A stretch of 64,000 nt of DNA from Cordilura impudica (GCA_963682025.1 OY821521.1:50599807-50663806); one strand, 5' to 3'; positions 10,501 through 21,125 are shown, numbered from the stretch's first letter. A program made the numbers and translations. The notes: generated by a model not told the origin, from the letters alone.

Positions 10501-10807
10501 TTTCTGTTTCTCAGATTCTAATATTTTTCTTACAGAACCCCTGCAAATCTAACAAAGATTAATACAAATAATTAAATGAGTTTTTCACTGTTGGCACCCT
10601 TGCTTTATAACAGTATACACTATAACCTCTATACTCTCTAACCTCTCCCGTTACTGTTAGTGACGCATTCAATTATGTAGCGGATAACTTATGAACAGGA
10701 TTTTGTCAATTGATATTGATTTTTAATTTTAGAAAATGGCTTTAAATAATGTAAATTTTCGGAAAAAGATATATTAACCTTATAAAGCCCAGAAATAACA
10801 ATAAAAA

Positions 10808-11260
10808 GGGTGTTTTTTTAAGTCTGATAGAAATTGTAAAAAATAACATAAAAAATAAAATTTTATTCGAAAGATCAGTACATGGCATTAACATTTGAAA
10901 ATGACTTCGGGCATATGGCTACCGCGGCTGCTCTTGACGAGGCGCATTCTCGACATCCAATTTTGGGACACTTTTTTGAGCGTTGCTAGCCGTATATCAC
11001 GAATAACATGAACAATGTTGCCTTGGGGGCGTCAATTGTTGCTGTTTTATCAGTATAAACCAGTGACATCACGTAGCCTCACAGGACTAAATCGAGAAGT
11101 GTCAAATCTTACGACCTTGTAGACCAATTGAGAGGTCCATTTCTGGAAATCAACTTATCGCCAAACTTCAATTTAAATAAGGCGATGGCTGCGATGGCCG
11201 TATGACACATAACGCCATCCTGTTGTTGAAAACAGATCTCGCCCGGATCAGTGTCATCCA
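10808..11260 (-). pseudogene. Mariner-like (DUF4817-type) transposase C-terminal remnant
   Basis: The minus strand can be read, with several frame changes, as a block like DPGEICFQQQDGVMCHTAIA (second catalytic Asp, FQQDGA.CHTA). This is followed by KFGDKLISRNGPLNW, ..DLTLLDL..GYV.SLVYTDK and a decayed C-terminus. This is the arrangement of IS630/mariner transposases that have an N-terminal DUF4817 helix-turn-helix. The lower-coordinate end, AAAAAGGGTGTTTTTTTAA at 10804-10822, may be its TIR. The N-terminal half is absent. Confidence 0.55.
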
Positions 11261-11261
11261 T

Positions 11262-11690
11262 ATTTCAAACAAAAAAAAAAACGTAACTTTTATAGTTCTA
11301 ATCACTGCTAATGAACTTACGGACGTTTCCGGATACCCTTCCGTTCAGGATTATATCATCTCCGTTCAAAATTTTCCATATTTTCGGACAATTTTTTGTG
11401 CTTTTCAACTCCCTTTTCACAAGACCTCAATATCTCTCCACTGGCTTAGGCGACAGATTGAAGGATTTGCCTCCCTGGAAAAAAAACCCCACCTTATTGT
11501 TCTTGTACCTCGCAAGAGCTTTCTTGCCATAGTGACAAGATGCCAAATCGGATGCACACATTGTGTTGGCTTATGAAAGGAAGGAATCTTTTTTGCAAAC
11601 ATTCCTTAATATGAATTTCGGTATATATAGAGCCCGTTGTAATAAATAGCTTGCTTCTTTTGCCGCAATTGCACATTGCTTGCCACACCA
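11262..11690 (-). pseudogene. Tc1/mariner transposase fragment (second lineage)
   Basis: Minus-strand frames give YTEIHIKECLQKRFLPFISQ, then after a frameshift SDLASCHYGKKALARYKNNK and FFSREANPSICRLSQWRDIE. These match the block around the second and third catalytic residues of one Tc1/mariner lineage (..ECL.KRLLPFL..H....FWPDLASCHYGK.AL...PREANPPN.P..RPIE.YW). The upstream half was lost where repeat C now begins at 11698. It abuts a fragment of a different transposase, suggesting one element inserted in or next to the other. Confidence 0.6.
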
Positions 11691-11697
11691 GGAACTT

Positions 11698-12445
11698 TTT
11701 ATACCCTATACCACTATGTGGTTTGGGTATAATGACTTTGTGCTGCTGTTTGTAACTACCAAAAATATTTAACCTAGACCCACCTTTTATTATACGGATC
11801 GACTCAGAATCACTTTCTGAGTCGATTTATCGGTGGCCGTCCGTCCGTCTGTGTGTCCATGAAACCTTGTAATCAAACTACAGGTCGCCAATATGAATAA
11901 ATTTTAATGAAATTTAGAATATAAGCTTTTATCGGTCATAGGATGAACGCTATTGAAATTGGTGAAATTCGGTCCATGTTCAGACCTAGTCCCCATACAA
12001 ATTACCCCTATGAAATCGACTTAAATTGCCATAAGATCCAAATTATCATATAGATCTCGGTCGAAATGGGTTTGTGTGTGTTTATTACATCCATTTATCA
12101 GTTGTCCAAAAATAAACCCCATGGTGCAATTCTTTGTCATAGGTCTCATATAACGCCGCTTCCCGAACATAATTTAAATCCATCAGAAAACAATATTATT
12201 GCGCAGATTTTTTTCAAACTTGGTTTGTATATATTTTTTCTAAATATAAGTGACTTTACCAAATATGGTCAGGATCGGTCCATTTTTCGACCTAGTCCTC
12301 ATATAAACATAGCACCCGATATGAACTTTTTCATATCTGCAACCAAAAAAAATTAATAGCAATGCCACTCAAATTTGGTTTTTGCTTATTTTCTTTATCC
12401 TGTTAGCTGGACCGAAGAGACACGGTCTCTAAACCATGGTTGTAT
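11698..12445 (+). mobile_element. Repeat C, copy 3 (3' end truncated)
   Basis: Begins ATACCCTATACCACTATGTG and carries the box GTCCGTCCGTCTGTGTGTCC (11839-11858). It is alignable with copy 2 up to 'aaaccatggt', where the terminal palindrome and ACTTGTTTT end are missing. Confidence 0.75.
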
Positions 12446-12537
12446 TCTAAATTTTTGCCAAATAGTCTGACCACTGAGCTAATCGGGCTGTTTTTCTATC
12501 GAATAAGTTGGGAACTCTTTTCAATATGCTGCCTATT

Positions 12538-12849
12538 TTCTTGCCCTTAGGAACATTGTGTAGACCTTTCCTTCTTCCCTACTACGACGAGTCTTTTGAA
12601 GTTTGTCCAAAGTCTATTGATTATGTGCGTGAACTTATACTTCAAGATCGTCATGTTACTTATCGTGACATTGAGGCTACCGTGGACATTAGTGGGATCA
12701 ACATACATTCGATATTGCATGAATATTTTGGATGCGCAAAAAATTTCTTCGCATAGGATCCCCCATAATTTGACTATCGCTGGAAAAAAAAGGCCCTTGT
12801 TAATTGGTTCTTGCCTTTAGAAATATTATGTAGACCTTTCTTTCTTCCC
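12538..12849 (+). pseudogene. Mariner internal fragment flanked by ~42-bp direct repeats
   Basis: Bases 12590-12800 encode a stretch of mariner N-terminal region: VRELILQDRHVTYRDIEATV, then DISGINIHSILHEYFG, then the decayed DPP-FDYRWKKK (family: RWIPHNLTEEQKK). It is closely similar to the mariner at 18530-18740. The fragment is bounded by two copies of a 42-bp sequence (12538-12579 and 12808-12849; both contain TGTAGACCTTTC) that differ at a few positions. No TIRs are present, so it did not arrive as a normal mariner insertion. Confidence 0.65.
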
Positions 12850-13437
12850 GAACTTGGAATTTCTATCAGGGGTTAAATTTTACTGATACTTTCTGTTAAC
12901 ATTGGAAAGCAGTTTAACGACAGACCTTTGGTTCTATGGCCAGATTTTTGTTAGACAAAGTTAGATTTTTTGTTTGTTAGTTTTAGTCATTTTTCAGACA
13001 TATTGCAATTAATGCAAATTTTAATTTTGTTTAAATGGTGCGTGGTAAAGAAGAAGAAAGCATATATTTCAAAAATTCATAACTGCACTTTATTCTTAAT
13101 CGGACCGGTTTCTGGCATTTCAGCCTTCATCAGCGATTTATTGAACATTGTGATATAATTGTTATGTTTTAATTGATAGATTTTGTTGAAAATATTTAAT
13201 AAGTTTAGCACGTACTTTTATTTCGTTACTCATTTTAATCAAAATACCAACAAATGAATTGGGTTATCATTACGCATGGTAAATGCTTGCGAAAAACGTG
13301 TGATTTTATCGATCTCACTCTTTATCTATTCATCTCAGCATATAAAGATGATTTTTATTTTTTTCAAAACCATTTAAGTTTTCCAAAACTATTTTCAAAA
13401 ATCTTAATTGTTTTTATTGTATTTTTGCATCTTTAAA
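12850..13437. other. No gene recognised
   Basis: AT-rich sequence without a supported gene or repeat. A GC-richer island (13085-13140, ATCGGACCGGTTTCTGGC) resembles debris of an element tail but could not be assigned. Confidence 0.4.
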
Positions 13438-13441
13438 TTAA

Positions 13442-13546
13442 CCCATTACTCGTAGAAGCTTCTAATTCAAGAAACTGTTATGAAATATCGCATCATTTTT
13501 AAGCTTTGGATTTTCAGTATTCTAACGCCGCGGCGCGCCGGATGGG
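13442..13546. mobile_element. 105-bp piggyBac-type MITE between TTAA sites
   Basis: The segment is flanked by TTAA at 13438-13441 and 13547-13550 and its ends mirror each other as CCCAT...ATGGG. TTAA duplications with CCC-starting ends are diagnostic of piggyBac-type elements. The right end contains GCCGCGGCGCGCCGG (13527-13541), a markedly GC-rich palindromic stretch in otherwise AT-rich DNA. The element is too short to encode anything. Confidence 0.6.
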
Positions 13547-13729
13547 TTAAACAAGTGGTCTCTTATGAAGAGATCTTAATAGTTTTTGTATTATAGGAAA
13601 ATGATGCAATTTTTCAGATAGAAGTTAATTCCTTCTATAAAAATCATAAAATCATAATAATAATTAATACTGGTTTTACAATTTAAAGATTATTTAAAAT
13701 GGTAACCGTACCCAAAATTGGTTATAATA

Positions 13730-13775
13730 TTGAGTTTGAGTCACAGTTGGAGCGTATTAAAGATTCGACACGAAG
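13730..13775 (+). repeat. Terminal fragment of repeat D
   Basis: The text AGTCACAGTTGGAGCGTATT then AAAGATTCGACACGAAG matches the end of repeat D seen at 62860 and 44825 (GGAG.GTATCAAAGATT). Only the tail remains. Confidence 0.35.
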
Positions 13776-13980
13776 TTATCAGTCTTTTTTTTTATAAATT
13801 TAATTTTATTTTATATACTATAAATAAATAAATAAATATTCAATTTGAAATTCTTCTACTTCACCTTACTTTTTTATTTGCTTAAATGTTTTCATATTTA
13901 TTTGCTGATACATTGCTAAACGAGGGATGGTAATTAATTGTGAAAATCTCGAGAAAAAAAAAATTCACGACATGCTAAAG

Positions 13981-14430
13981 CCCTTTTCCACTTATACGAT
14001 CAAACTGAAACTTGGTCCATACACTCGCTGTTAAGAAAGATTAACTTTGACATAGTCACGCACAGTCACGGAGTAACTTAAAACCCATTTCCCCTTATCC
14101 GATCGATCTGAAGCTTTGTCCATAGATTTGTTGTGGCCAAAGATTATTTTTAAGATAGTCACACAGAGTCAAGCATAGTCACGCAAAGTCACGAAGTGAT
14201 TTAAACCCCTTTCTCCTCATCCGATCAATCTGAAAGTTTGTCCATAGCGTTGTTGTGGGCAAAGATTAATTCTAAGATAATCCTACACAGTCACGCACGT
14301 CACGGAGTGATTTAAACCCCATTTTTCGCCATCCAATCAATCTGAAACTTGGTCCATAGACTTTTTGTAACCAAAGATTAATTTTAAAATAGTCACGCAA
14401 AGTCACGCACAGTTACGGAGAGATTCAAAA
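13981..14430 (+). repeat. Four-copy minisatellite, ~112-bp unit
   Basis: Four direct repeats start at about 13981, 14094, 14206 and 14317, giving periods of 113, 112 and 111 bp. Each unit reads CCC(C)TTTTC....ATCCGATC.ATCTGAAACT then TGGTCCATAGA, AAAGATTAATTTTAAGATAG and several GTCACGCACA-type 10-mers. The units are diverged, and the internal 10-mer copy number varies. It is not coding in any continuous frame. Confidence 0.8.
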
Positions 14431-14502
14431 CTTATATGCATAAGGAGAGAAAGCGTTTAAATAAAAACTTTGTTTTTATGGGTTAGATTATTTATTTATT
14501 TA

Positions 14503-14881
14503 CTAGCAGATTCCAGCACTCGAAATTCGAGTGCAATTTCTAGGCAACTTTATTTTTCAACTTAGCCAATTCACAAACCAACACTTTTTTTTTTGCTTAT
14601 TATTATTGTGAATGATGATAAAAAACTTATTAACAAATACATTAATAAATTAACAAATTAAAAAATACACACATAGCATATGTATAATTTTATGTATGTG
14701 TTAGTAGCAACTTTAAATGCAATTTACTCAAAATAATGGAAAAAATTTAAAAATATGTAAATCTGGTGAACAGCTAAAAAGAAATACCTTTCAAATAATA
14801 TACATTTGGTCAAAATCGGGATAAAACGGTAGAACAAAACATCGGTCACAAAAAATCGCCTAGCCTATTAATATTATAGAT
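14503..14881 (+). mobile_element. Repeat A, copy 2
   Basis: Full copy from CTAGCAGATTCCAGCACTCG with hairpin CACTCGAAATTCGAGTG to TATTAATATTATAGAT. It lies 70 bp after the minisatellite. Confidence 0.75.
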
Positions 14882-15591
14882 TCCTTTGTGTGCAAATATA
14901 AAAATAAGAAAACTTGTTTTCTATCTTTAATATTTTATTCAATAAAGCAAAATCCTTAGCACATTTGCTTAAAAAATTGTTGTTCTTAGGCTTGATGGAT
15001 ATCTTAATCATTAAAATGATAAAGATGGAAAATAAGAATTTTTTTATATTTGTGAAAATAGTAAATAAATAAATTTTTGGATTATATTAGATTTTTCATG
15101 TCCAATGAAAACAAATTTTTATTTTAAATTTTTTATTTCCGTCACAAAACCTAAAAGTTTTACTAAAACCTAACTGACAAAGCTATAAAGGATGACATTT
15201 TTTTCTGTTAATACATATTTCAGTCTTGAAATAATTTATTGGTAATTTCAAAAGAGTATCGAAGGATAAAGTTTGGAGGGGACATTATAGAGATTTTTTC
15301 TGTTGTCATGATATATTAAAATATAAAAATCATTAAATTACCAAGTAAACTTTTTTGCTCAAATTATTTTTTTACCTTAAAAAAATCATAGATTTCTTGA
15401 TCAGCCCTCGTATATTAATAAGGTGGGTCTTATCATAGAAAAACTTTGTACCAAAATGCATATCTCTGCCTCTGCTGTTAATAAAAGAAAACAATTTACC
15501 GTTAATTGTTTTTTTTTAGCAGTTATCTCAACAATTTTGTGATGGGAGTGTTTCACTAAATTTTATTCTCGAATATATTTATAAATATCAT
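14882..15591. other. No gene recognised
   Basis: AT-rich, non-coding, with no recognised repeat family. Confidence 0.4.
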
Positions 15592-15765
15592 TCATTATAC
15601 CCTACGCCACTCTGTGGTCAGGCTGAAATGAGTTTGTGCGGATGTTTGTAACTACGAAAAATACTTGAGTTGAAACCCACTTCTTATTGTATCGATTGAC
15701 TCAAAATCACTCTCTGTCCAAACGTCTGTTTATCTATTTGTATGATCCATGTAAACCTTGAGGCA

Positions 15766-15993
15766 TCCATGCCTCACTTGCCAAATTGATTAACTCCAAC
15801 CTACGATTTATAAAAATTTTAATGAAAAAGGGCTAGATTGAGGGCTCTTCTATTCAAAACATATGTCTGATAAGAATCCTTAATATTAAGAAATTATTTG
15901 AATATAAACAGTTAGCCGTCAACCAAGCACTCTGACATTAAAATTTTCATAAATCAAAAGGTGGAGTTAATCAATTTGGTAAGTGAGGCATCC
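15766..15993. mobile_element. Short palindromic MITE inside repeat C
   Basis: Inverted arms of about 55 bp: TGCCTCACTTGCCAAATTGA at 15770-15789 mirrors TCAATTTGGTAAGTGAGGCA at 15971-15990. Both continue inward to AAAATTTTAATG and its mirror. TCCA flanks both ends, a possible 4-bp target duplication. The interior of about 110 bp is non-coding. Confidence 0.6.
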
Positions 15994-16137
15994 ACTTAAG
16001 CTTCTTTATTGACCATAATACCATCAGTATAGTAAAGTTTGACATTTTTGACAATATACATTAGGGTGGCCCTTCATTATATGGAGGAAAAAAAAGTGTT
16101 CAAACTCTCGGTCTCACCCCCTCGAAATATGCGAATA

Positions 16138-18378
16138 GTAAAAAAACTGAGAAATACAAAGTTTTGGGTTAATCAAAAGACATTTAGTCGTGCCTCAACG
16201 CGATTGAAAATTTCAAGCGTGTTTATATGGGGAAAATATGACCTTTTTCCAGATTTTACGAAAATTTCGTTCTATAGTTTAATTTTTCCGACAAGCTGTT
16301 ATATAATTCGGGATCAGTATTAAATTATCCTTTCAAATAGATATAAAACTTCAAAATCGAATAAAACCTCGCAAAGAAATCGCAAATGCCCCAGACCACT
16401 TTTGTGCTAAAAAAAAAACTAGGTCATAAAATTTGATGACATTTGTTTCAACTTTGAGAAATTGATTAAAGCCATATTTTTTTTTGGTCCCTATACTTAT
16501 AAGTACTCAGATATGTAGTATTATTTTATTACCACGTTATTAACCTATTGCGCATTGAGACCGAAAATTGGAAATTTTTTTGATATAATTTTGAAAACAC
16601 CTTTTTCAAGTTTTTAAAATTTTTCTTAAGCAAAATTTAAAAAACTGGATCTAAAACTTTGAGTTTTTGTTATATACATATTACAGATTAACTGTGTGAA
16701 TTTTAAAGTAAATCCCTATGCCAGAATTTTTTTGACAAGGATTTTATGTTTGCGGATTTCGAGATAAATTGGATTTTAGTAAAATATTCTGTAAATGTAC
16801 TCTTTCTAAACACTTTGTATCAAAAATTCATCACTTTTCTACTTTTCTACTTTTAAATATAACATATATTTTATCTTAATAGCCTAGGGCTTCGGGAAAA
16901 AATAATATGACCCCATTAACCCTTTTGTAATTGGGGTCACATATGACCCCAATCTAATAAGAGACAATTTATTCCAAAAATTCAAATATTTTGTAAGTGC
17001 TGCTGAATTTTTAGATGCGATGCTTAAAATATAATAACCAAATATGTAGAACTTCTGCTCCTAAAATTTGGGATAAATCCTTAAATACACCAAAATAAAT
17101 AGAATTAATTTTATATTTCATATTCTTTTGAATAAATTATCTTTTATTAGCTTTGGGTTATTTGTGGGTCTTCTTATTTTATTTAGAAAAATATAGATAG
17201 TTTTTAAACATAAAATAATTTTATAACAAAAACGGTTTAAAGTTGTTTTAATTTATATTCGCGAGCAATAAGCAGATAATTGAAACAAAGATATATCACA
17301 ATGGATTATTTTGATCCCAGGAGCACTGAAGGGTTAAATAAATAAAAATTAACCGAATTATTTTTCTTAAATTCAAATTCATCGAGTTTAATAGAAAAAC
17401 TCGTTTCCCGTAATTTTTATTTAAAAATATCTTATAATAATGGATTAACGTTCTCGGATTTATCCCAAATTTAAGGAGCGGAAGTTCTACATATTTGGTT
17501 ATTATATTTTAAGCATCGCATCTAAAAATTCAACAGCACTTACAAAATATTTGAATTTTTTGAATAAATTTTCTTTTATTAGCTTGGGGTCATATGTGAC
17601 CCCAATTACAAAAGGGTTAATGGGGTCATATTATTTTTTTCCGAAACCCTATTAAGATAAAATATAACATTTAAAAGTAGAAATGTGATGAATTATTGAT
17701 ACAAAGTATTTAGAAAGAGTACATTTACAGAATATTTTACTAAATCCCATTTTTCTCGAAATCCGCAAAAATAAAATCCTGTCAATAAAATTCTGACACA
17801 GGGATTTACTTAAAAATTCACACAGTTAATCTGTAACATGTATTTAACAGAAACTTAAAGTTTTAGATCCAGTTTTTTAAATTTTGTTTAAGAAAATTTT
17901 TTAAAACTTGAAAAAGGAGTTTTCAAAATTTTATCAAAAAAATTTCCCATTTTCGGTCTCAATGCGCAATAGGTTAACAACGTGGTAATAAAATAATACT
18001 TCATATCTGAGTATTTATAAGTATAGAGACCAAAAAAAAAATTATGGCTTTAATCAATTTCTCAAAGTTGAAAAAATGCCATCAAATTTCATGACCTAGT
18101 TTTTTTAGCACAAAAAGTGGTCTGGGGCATTTGCGATTTCTTTGCGTGGTTTTATTCGATTTTGAAGTTTTATAGCTTTTTGAAAGGATAATTTAATACT
18201 GATCCCGAATTATATAACAGCTTGTCGGAAAAATTAAACTATAGAACGAAATTTTCGTAAAATCTGAAAAAAGTCATATTTTCCCCATATAAATAAAGCA
18301 CACTTGAAATTTTAAATCGCGTTGGGGCACGTCTAAATGTTTTTTGATTGGCCCAAAACTTTGTATTTCTATATTTTA
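16138..18378. repeat. Giant inverted repeat, ~0.93-kb arms
   Basis: The left arm (about 16138-17085) and right arm (about 17455-18378) are mirror images at high but imperfect identity over nearly 950 bp, around a ~370-bp spacer. Matching landmarks: GAAATACAAAGTTTTGGG at the outer ends, TATATGGGGAAAATATGAC, ATGCGCAATAGGTTAA against TTAACCTATTGCGCATTGAG, and GATTTATCCCAAATTT against AAATTTGGGATAAATC at the inner ends. Palindrome-matched differences show that the arms have diverged. The form is that of a foldback or long-TIR transposon. No transposase was recognised within it. Confidence 0.85.
16920..17333. mobile_element. piggyBac-like element within the giant inverted repeat
   Basis: Bounded by TTAA at 16916-16919 and 17334-17337. 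The left end reads CCCTTTTGTAATTGGGGTCA and the inverted right end CCCTTCAGTGCTCCTGGGAT, sharing CCCTT and a GGG.TCA block in the same position. The left end continues into the palindrome GGGGTCACATATGACCCC, a form common in piggyBac ends. Its first ~165 bp are also part of the inverted-repeat arm, so a second TTAA-bounded end appears inverted at 17600-17620. Confidence 0.5.
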
Positions 18379-18384
18379 CAACTT

Positions 18385-20095
18385 TTGACTTGAATTAACT
18401 GCATCGAAGAACTTAATTCGTTTTTTGGTGATGAAGCACCACCAAGGACCAATGTTTGTCGTTGGTTTACTGAATTCAATAGTGACCGTAGTTCGCTCAA
18501 CGACGAGTCCCTTGAAGTTCGTGCAAAATCTATTGTTGTTCCGAAAAACATTGATTATATGCGTGAACTGATACTTCAAGATCGTCATGTTACTTATCGT
18601 GACATTGAGGCTACCATGGACATTAGTGGGACCAACATACATCCAATATTGCGTGAATATTTTGGCTTTAAAAACAATTTATCGCATAGGATCCCCCATA
18701 ATTTGACAATCGCTGAAAAAAAGGCCCTTGAGAAATGGTCGCAAGAAATGCTCTAAAAGTAAGATCGCGAGCATGTGTATGACATCGTGAGTATGAACCG
18801 TATGAGCCCGAAAGTAAACAGTAGTCGCCTGTATGGGTCTTACAAGGCGAGCAAAACCCAACAAAAATCGTTCAAGTTCGAAGCACTTCGCAGCATATGG
18901 TCGCCTGTTTTTTCGGCAAAACTGGACCTATCTCAATCGTACCATTGTATGTATTGTATTATATAAAAGAGGTGCCGAAAGTACTGCGGCCAAATGATCT
19001 ATTGTACTGCCCTCTGCTAATAGTTTGTCCCTATAAAATCTCACGCAATCCTGAAGCCCTCAGAAATTCGAGGATGTTGGTTGGTTCCAGTGATTTTATT
19101 TCGCTCCCTGATATTTGGAAAGAACCCAGGTGCTTTTTTTCCTCTTATGCATTAAAGCTCCACAGTTCCCCAGTATGTGCTCCGCTGATTCTGCCTTCTC
19201 ATGGCAGAATCTGCACATGGGGTTCGCTTCAATTCCTAACCTGCTCAGATGCTCCCTGAGCCTACAGTGACCAGTTAGAATCCCGGTTAGTATTCTCAGT
19301 TCATTCTTTGATAGTCCGATACATGACTCAAATCTCTTACCGCTGTAGTTACCTAACAAGAGTTTTGATTGCCTTAAGCCTAGGTGGCTCGAGAAAAGCT
19401 CCTGTCTGATATGATTCTCACATTCCTGAGTACGCCTTCCCATACTCCTTTTCTTATTCCACAAAACGGTTCCGGCCCCATTAGCTTTGTGGAAGCTCCC
19501 TTTCTGGCAAGTTCATCCGCTTGCTCATTTCCCCGAATCCCAATATGTCCCGGGACCCAACAAAGGCTGACCTTATTGTGTCTGCCTAGCTCATTCAGTA
19601 TTTGCAGACAGTCCCATACTAACTTAGAGTTTACTAGGAGCCTAATGCTAGAATAGCAGCTTGACTATCTGATAATATGGTTATGTCCCGTCTTTTGTAC
19701 TTCCTATTTAAGTTAATATGTGCACATCTATCGATGGCATAAATTTCAGCCTGGAAAATACTCATGTGTATTCCCGTTGATTCGTAGTAATTGGTTCTAG
19801 GCCCAAAGACTCCCGCCCCTGTTCCATTTCCGGTCTTTGACACGTCCGTGTAATCGTACCATTGGTGCAACGTAGAACGGTCAATTCTGAATGGTACACA
19901 ACCATTTGTTTGTCAGAAGTCTTCGGAGAAATTAGAAAAACCAACCGCCGAAGACGGATCACACCACGACTATGCAGCTCGCACACATCAAGGCACTCAG
20001 TCAAGGGACTTTTTAAGCATCACAAAACGTCGATTTGTAGAGTCATCCGCCGTATAGTCCTGATTTGGCACTCAATTTTATATTTTTAAATATGA
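18385..20095 (+). pseudogene. Mariner transposase, interrupted by a LINE
   Basis: Two exonic pieces of one mariner. Part 1 (18385-18947) reads NSFFGDEAPPRTNVCRWF-like, MRELILQDRHVTYRDIEATM and RIPHNLTIAEKKALEKWSQE, up to a decayed VYDIVSM... where the first catalytic GDES should be. Part 2 (19865-20095) resumes with QRRTVNSEWYTTICLSEVFG and then a frameshifted HHDYA block (family HHDNASSHT). A 904-bp LINE sits between them with a 13-bp duplication of mariner sequence. The first catalytic Asp is lost and frameshifts follow, so it is dead. The N-terminal 40 or so residues are missing at the boundary with the giant inverted repeat. Confidence 0.8.
18948..19851 (-). mobile_element. 5'-truncated LINE with RNase H domain
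   Basis: Inserted in the mariner with a 13-bp target duplication, AATCGTACCATTG (18935-18947 and 19852-19864). The minus strand encodes an RNase H domain: YTDVSKTGNGTGAGVFGP (about 19850), SIFQAEIYAIDRCAHI, ITILSDSQAAILALGS, then CWVPGHIGIRGNEQADELAR (about 19560-19500). It is followed by the C-terminal zinc-knuckle-like part TGHCRLREHLSRLGIEANPM and CRFCHEKAESAEHILGNC. The RT domain is missing (5' truncation). The 3' end is an AT repeat (ATATAATACAATACATA) rather than poly(A). The RNase H places it with I/LOA-type LINEs. Frameshifts are present. Confidence 0.85.
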
Positions 20096-20192
20096 ACTGT
20101 TGATCTGGTCTGACATTCCTATGGATCGTTTATAAATTTCTAAAAATTAAAAAAGAAATGCCGTTAAGTTACGATTGTTTTTTAATGTTTTT

Positions 20193-20560
20193 ATATCCTC
20201 TACACCAGTGTGGGGATAATTAAAAAAAAAAAAAAATCTGGACCCCAAAAAATAAATATGTATTTCCTTGATGCTTATAACAAGCAGAGTTGGTAAAGCT
20301 ATGTCCGTCTGTCCGTCTGTTGTATCAATTTAACATCATTTCCTGACAGCAGATTGCTATTTAATATCATCAAAATCGTTTCAATGGGTCCCGAGATTTC
20401 GATTAAAATGTAAAAACTCTGATTTTCTATGATCTTTTCATAAAAAATAAATTGCGAGGTCAACGTTTTTCGACAACTGATGAGGCGTTTGATCCGTTTG
20501 AAATGCATGTTTTGAATGTATCTCAATCGGAATGAAAAAGTGCTTTGAAAATTGCTTCAC
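20193..20560 (+). mobile_element. Repeat D, copy 2
   Basis: Starts TATATCCTCTACACCAGTGT and has an A-run, TCTGGACCCCAAAAAATAAA, the box GTCCGTCTGTCCGTCTG (20302-20318) and the GCAGATTGCTATTTAATAT segment. Truncated at the far end. Confidence 0.6.
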
Positions 20561-21125
20561 AAGTATGCAAAAGTGTATTGATCGTTATGGAGAATATTTT
20601 TAAAAACAATTAAGCCATTTTTGATGATAAATATTTATTTGTTTTGTCTAATCCCGAAATATAAAAGGCCACCCTTGTACAAATGACCTCTATAAGATTG
20701 ACTTAAATTGCTCCAAGATTCAGATTATCATATTGATCATGGTCAAATTTTGTTGCCTGCATGTAACTACGAGTATGTTACACCCATATATCAGTAATCC
20801 AAATTAAAAACTCTGTAGAACCGAATTTTTGAAAAAAAAAAAATTTTTCGCACAGATTAGTTTTTAGTTTTTTCTGCTTTCGACAAACTAAATTTCTACT
20901 ACTAAATGTGGTCATAATCGGTTCAATTTTCTACCTAGACCCCATTTAAAAACACAATCCAATATGAACTTTTTCATACTTGCAGGCCACAAATTCATAA
21001 AAATGTCATTTAAATTTAGTTTATCCTTATTTTCTATGTCCTAAGTAAAAAATGGACCACAGACTTTTTGTTGAAACTCCCGATAAAAGGGTATCGCATC
21101 AGCGGTCTAGACCTACCATTACTTT

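Larger units (their letters stand above)
15592..21125 (+). mobile_element. Repeat C, copy 4, split into three parts by later insertions
   Basis: Three pieces of one repeat C lie in order and orientation: 15592-15765 (start to the CCATGTAAACCTTG segment), about 15991-16060 (the TAAGCTTCTTTATTGACCAT segment, equivalent to TAAGCTTTTATCGGCCAT) and 20683-21125 (TACAAATGACCTCTATAAGA to the TATCGCATCAGCGGTCTAGA end). The gaps are filled by a short palindromic MITE and a 4.6-kb composite insertion. This copy is among the most diverged, as expected if it is old. Confidence 0.65.
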
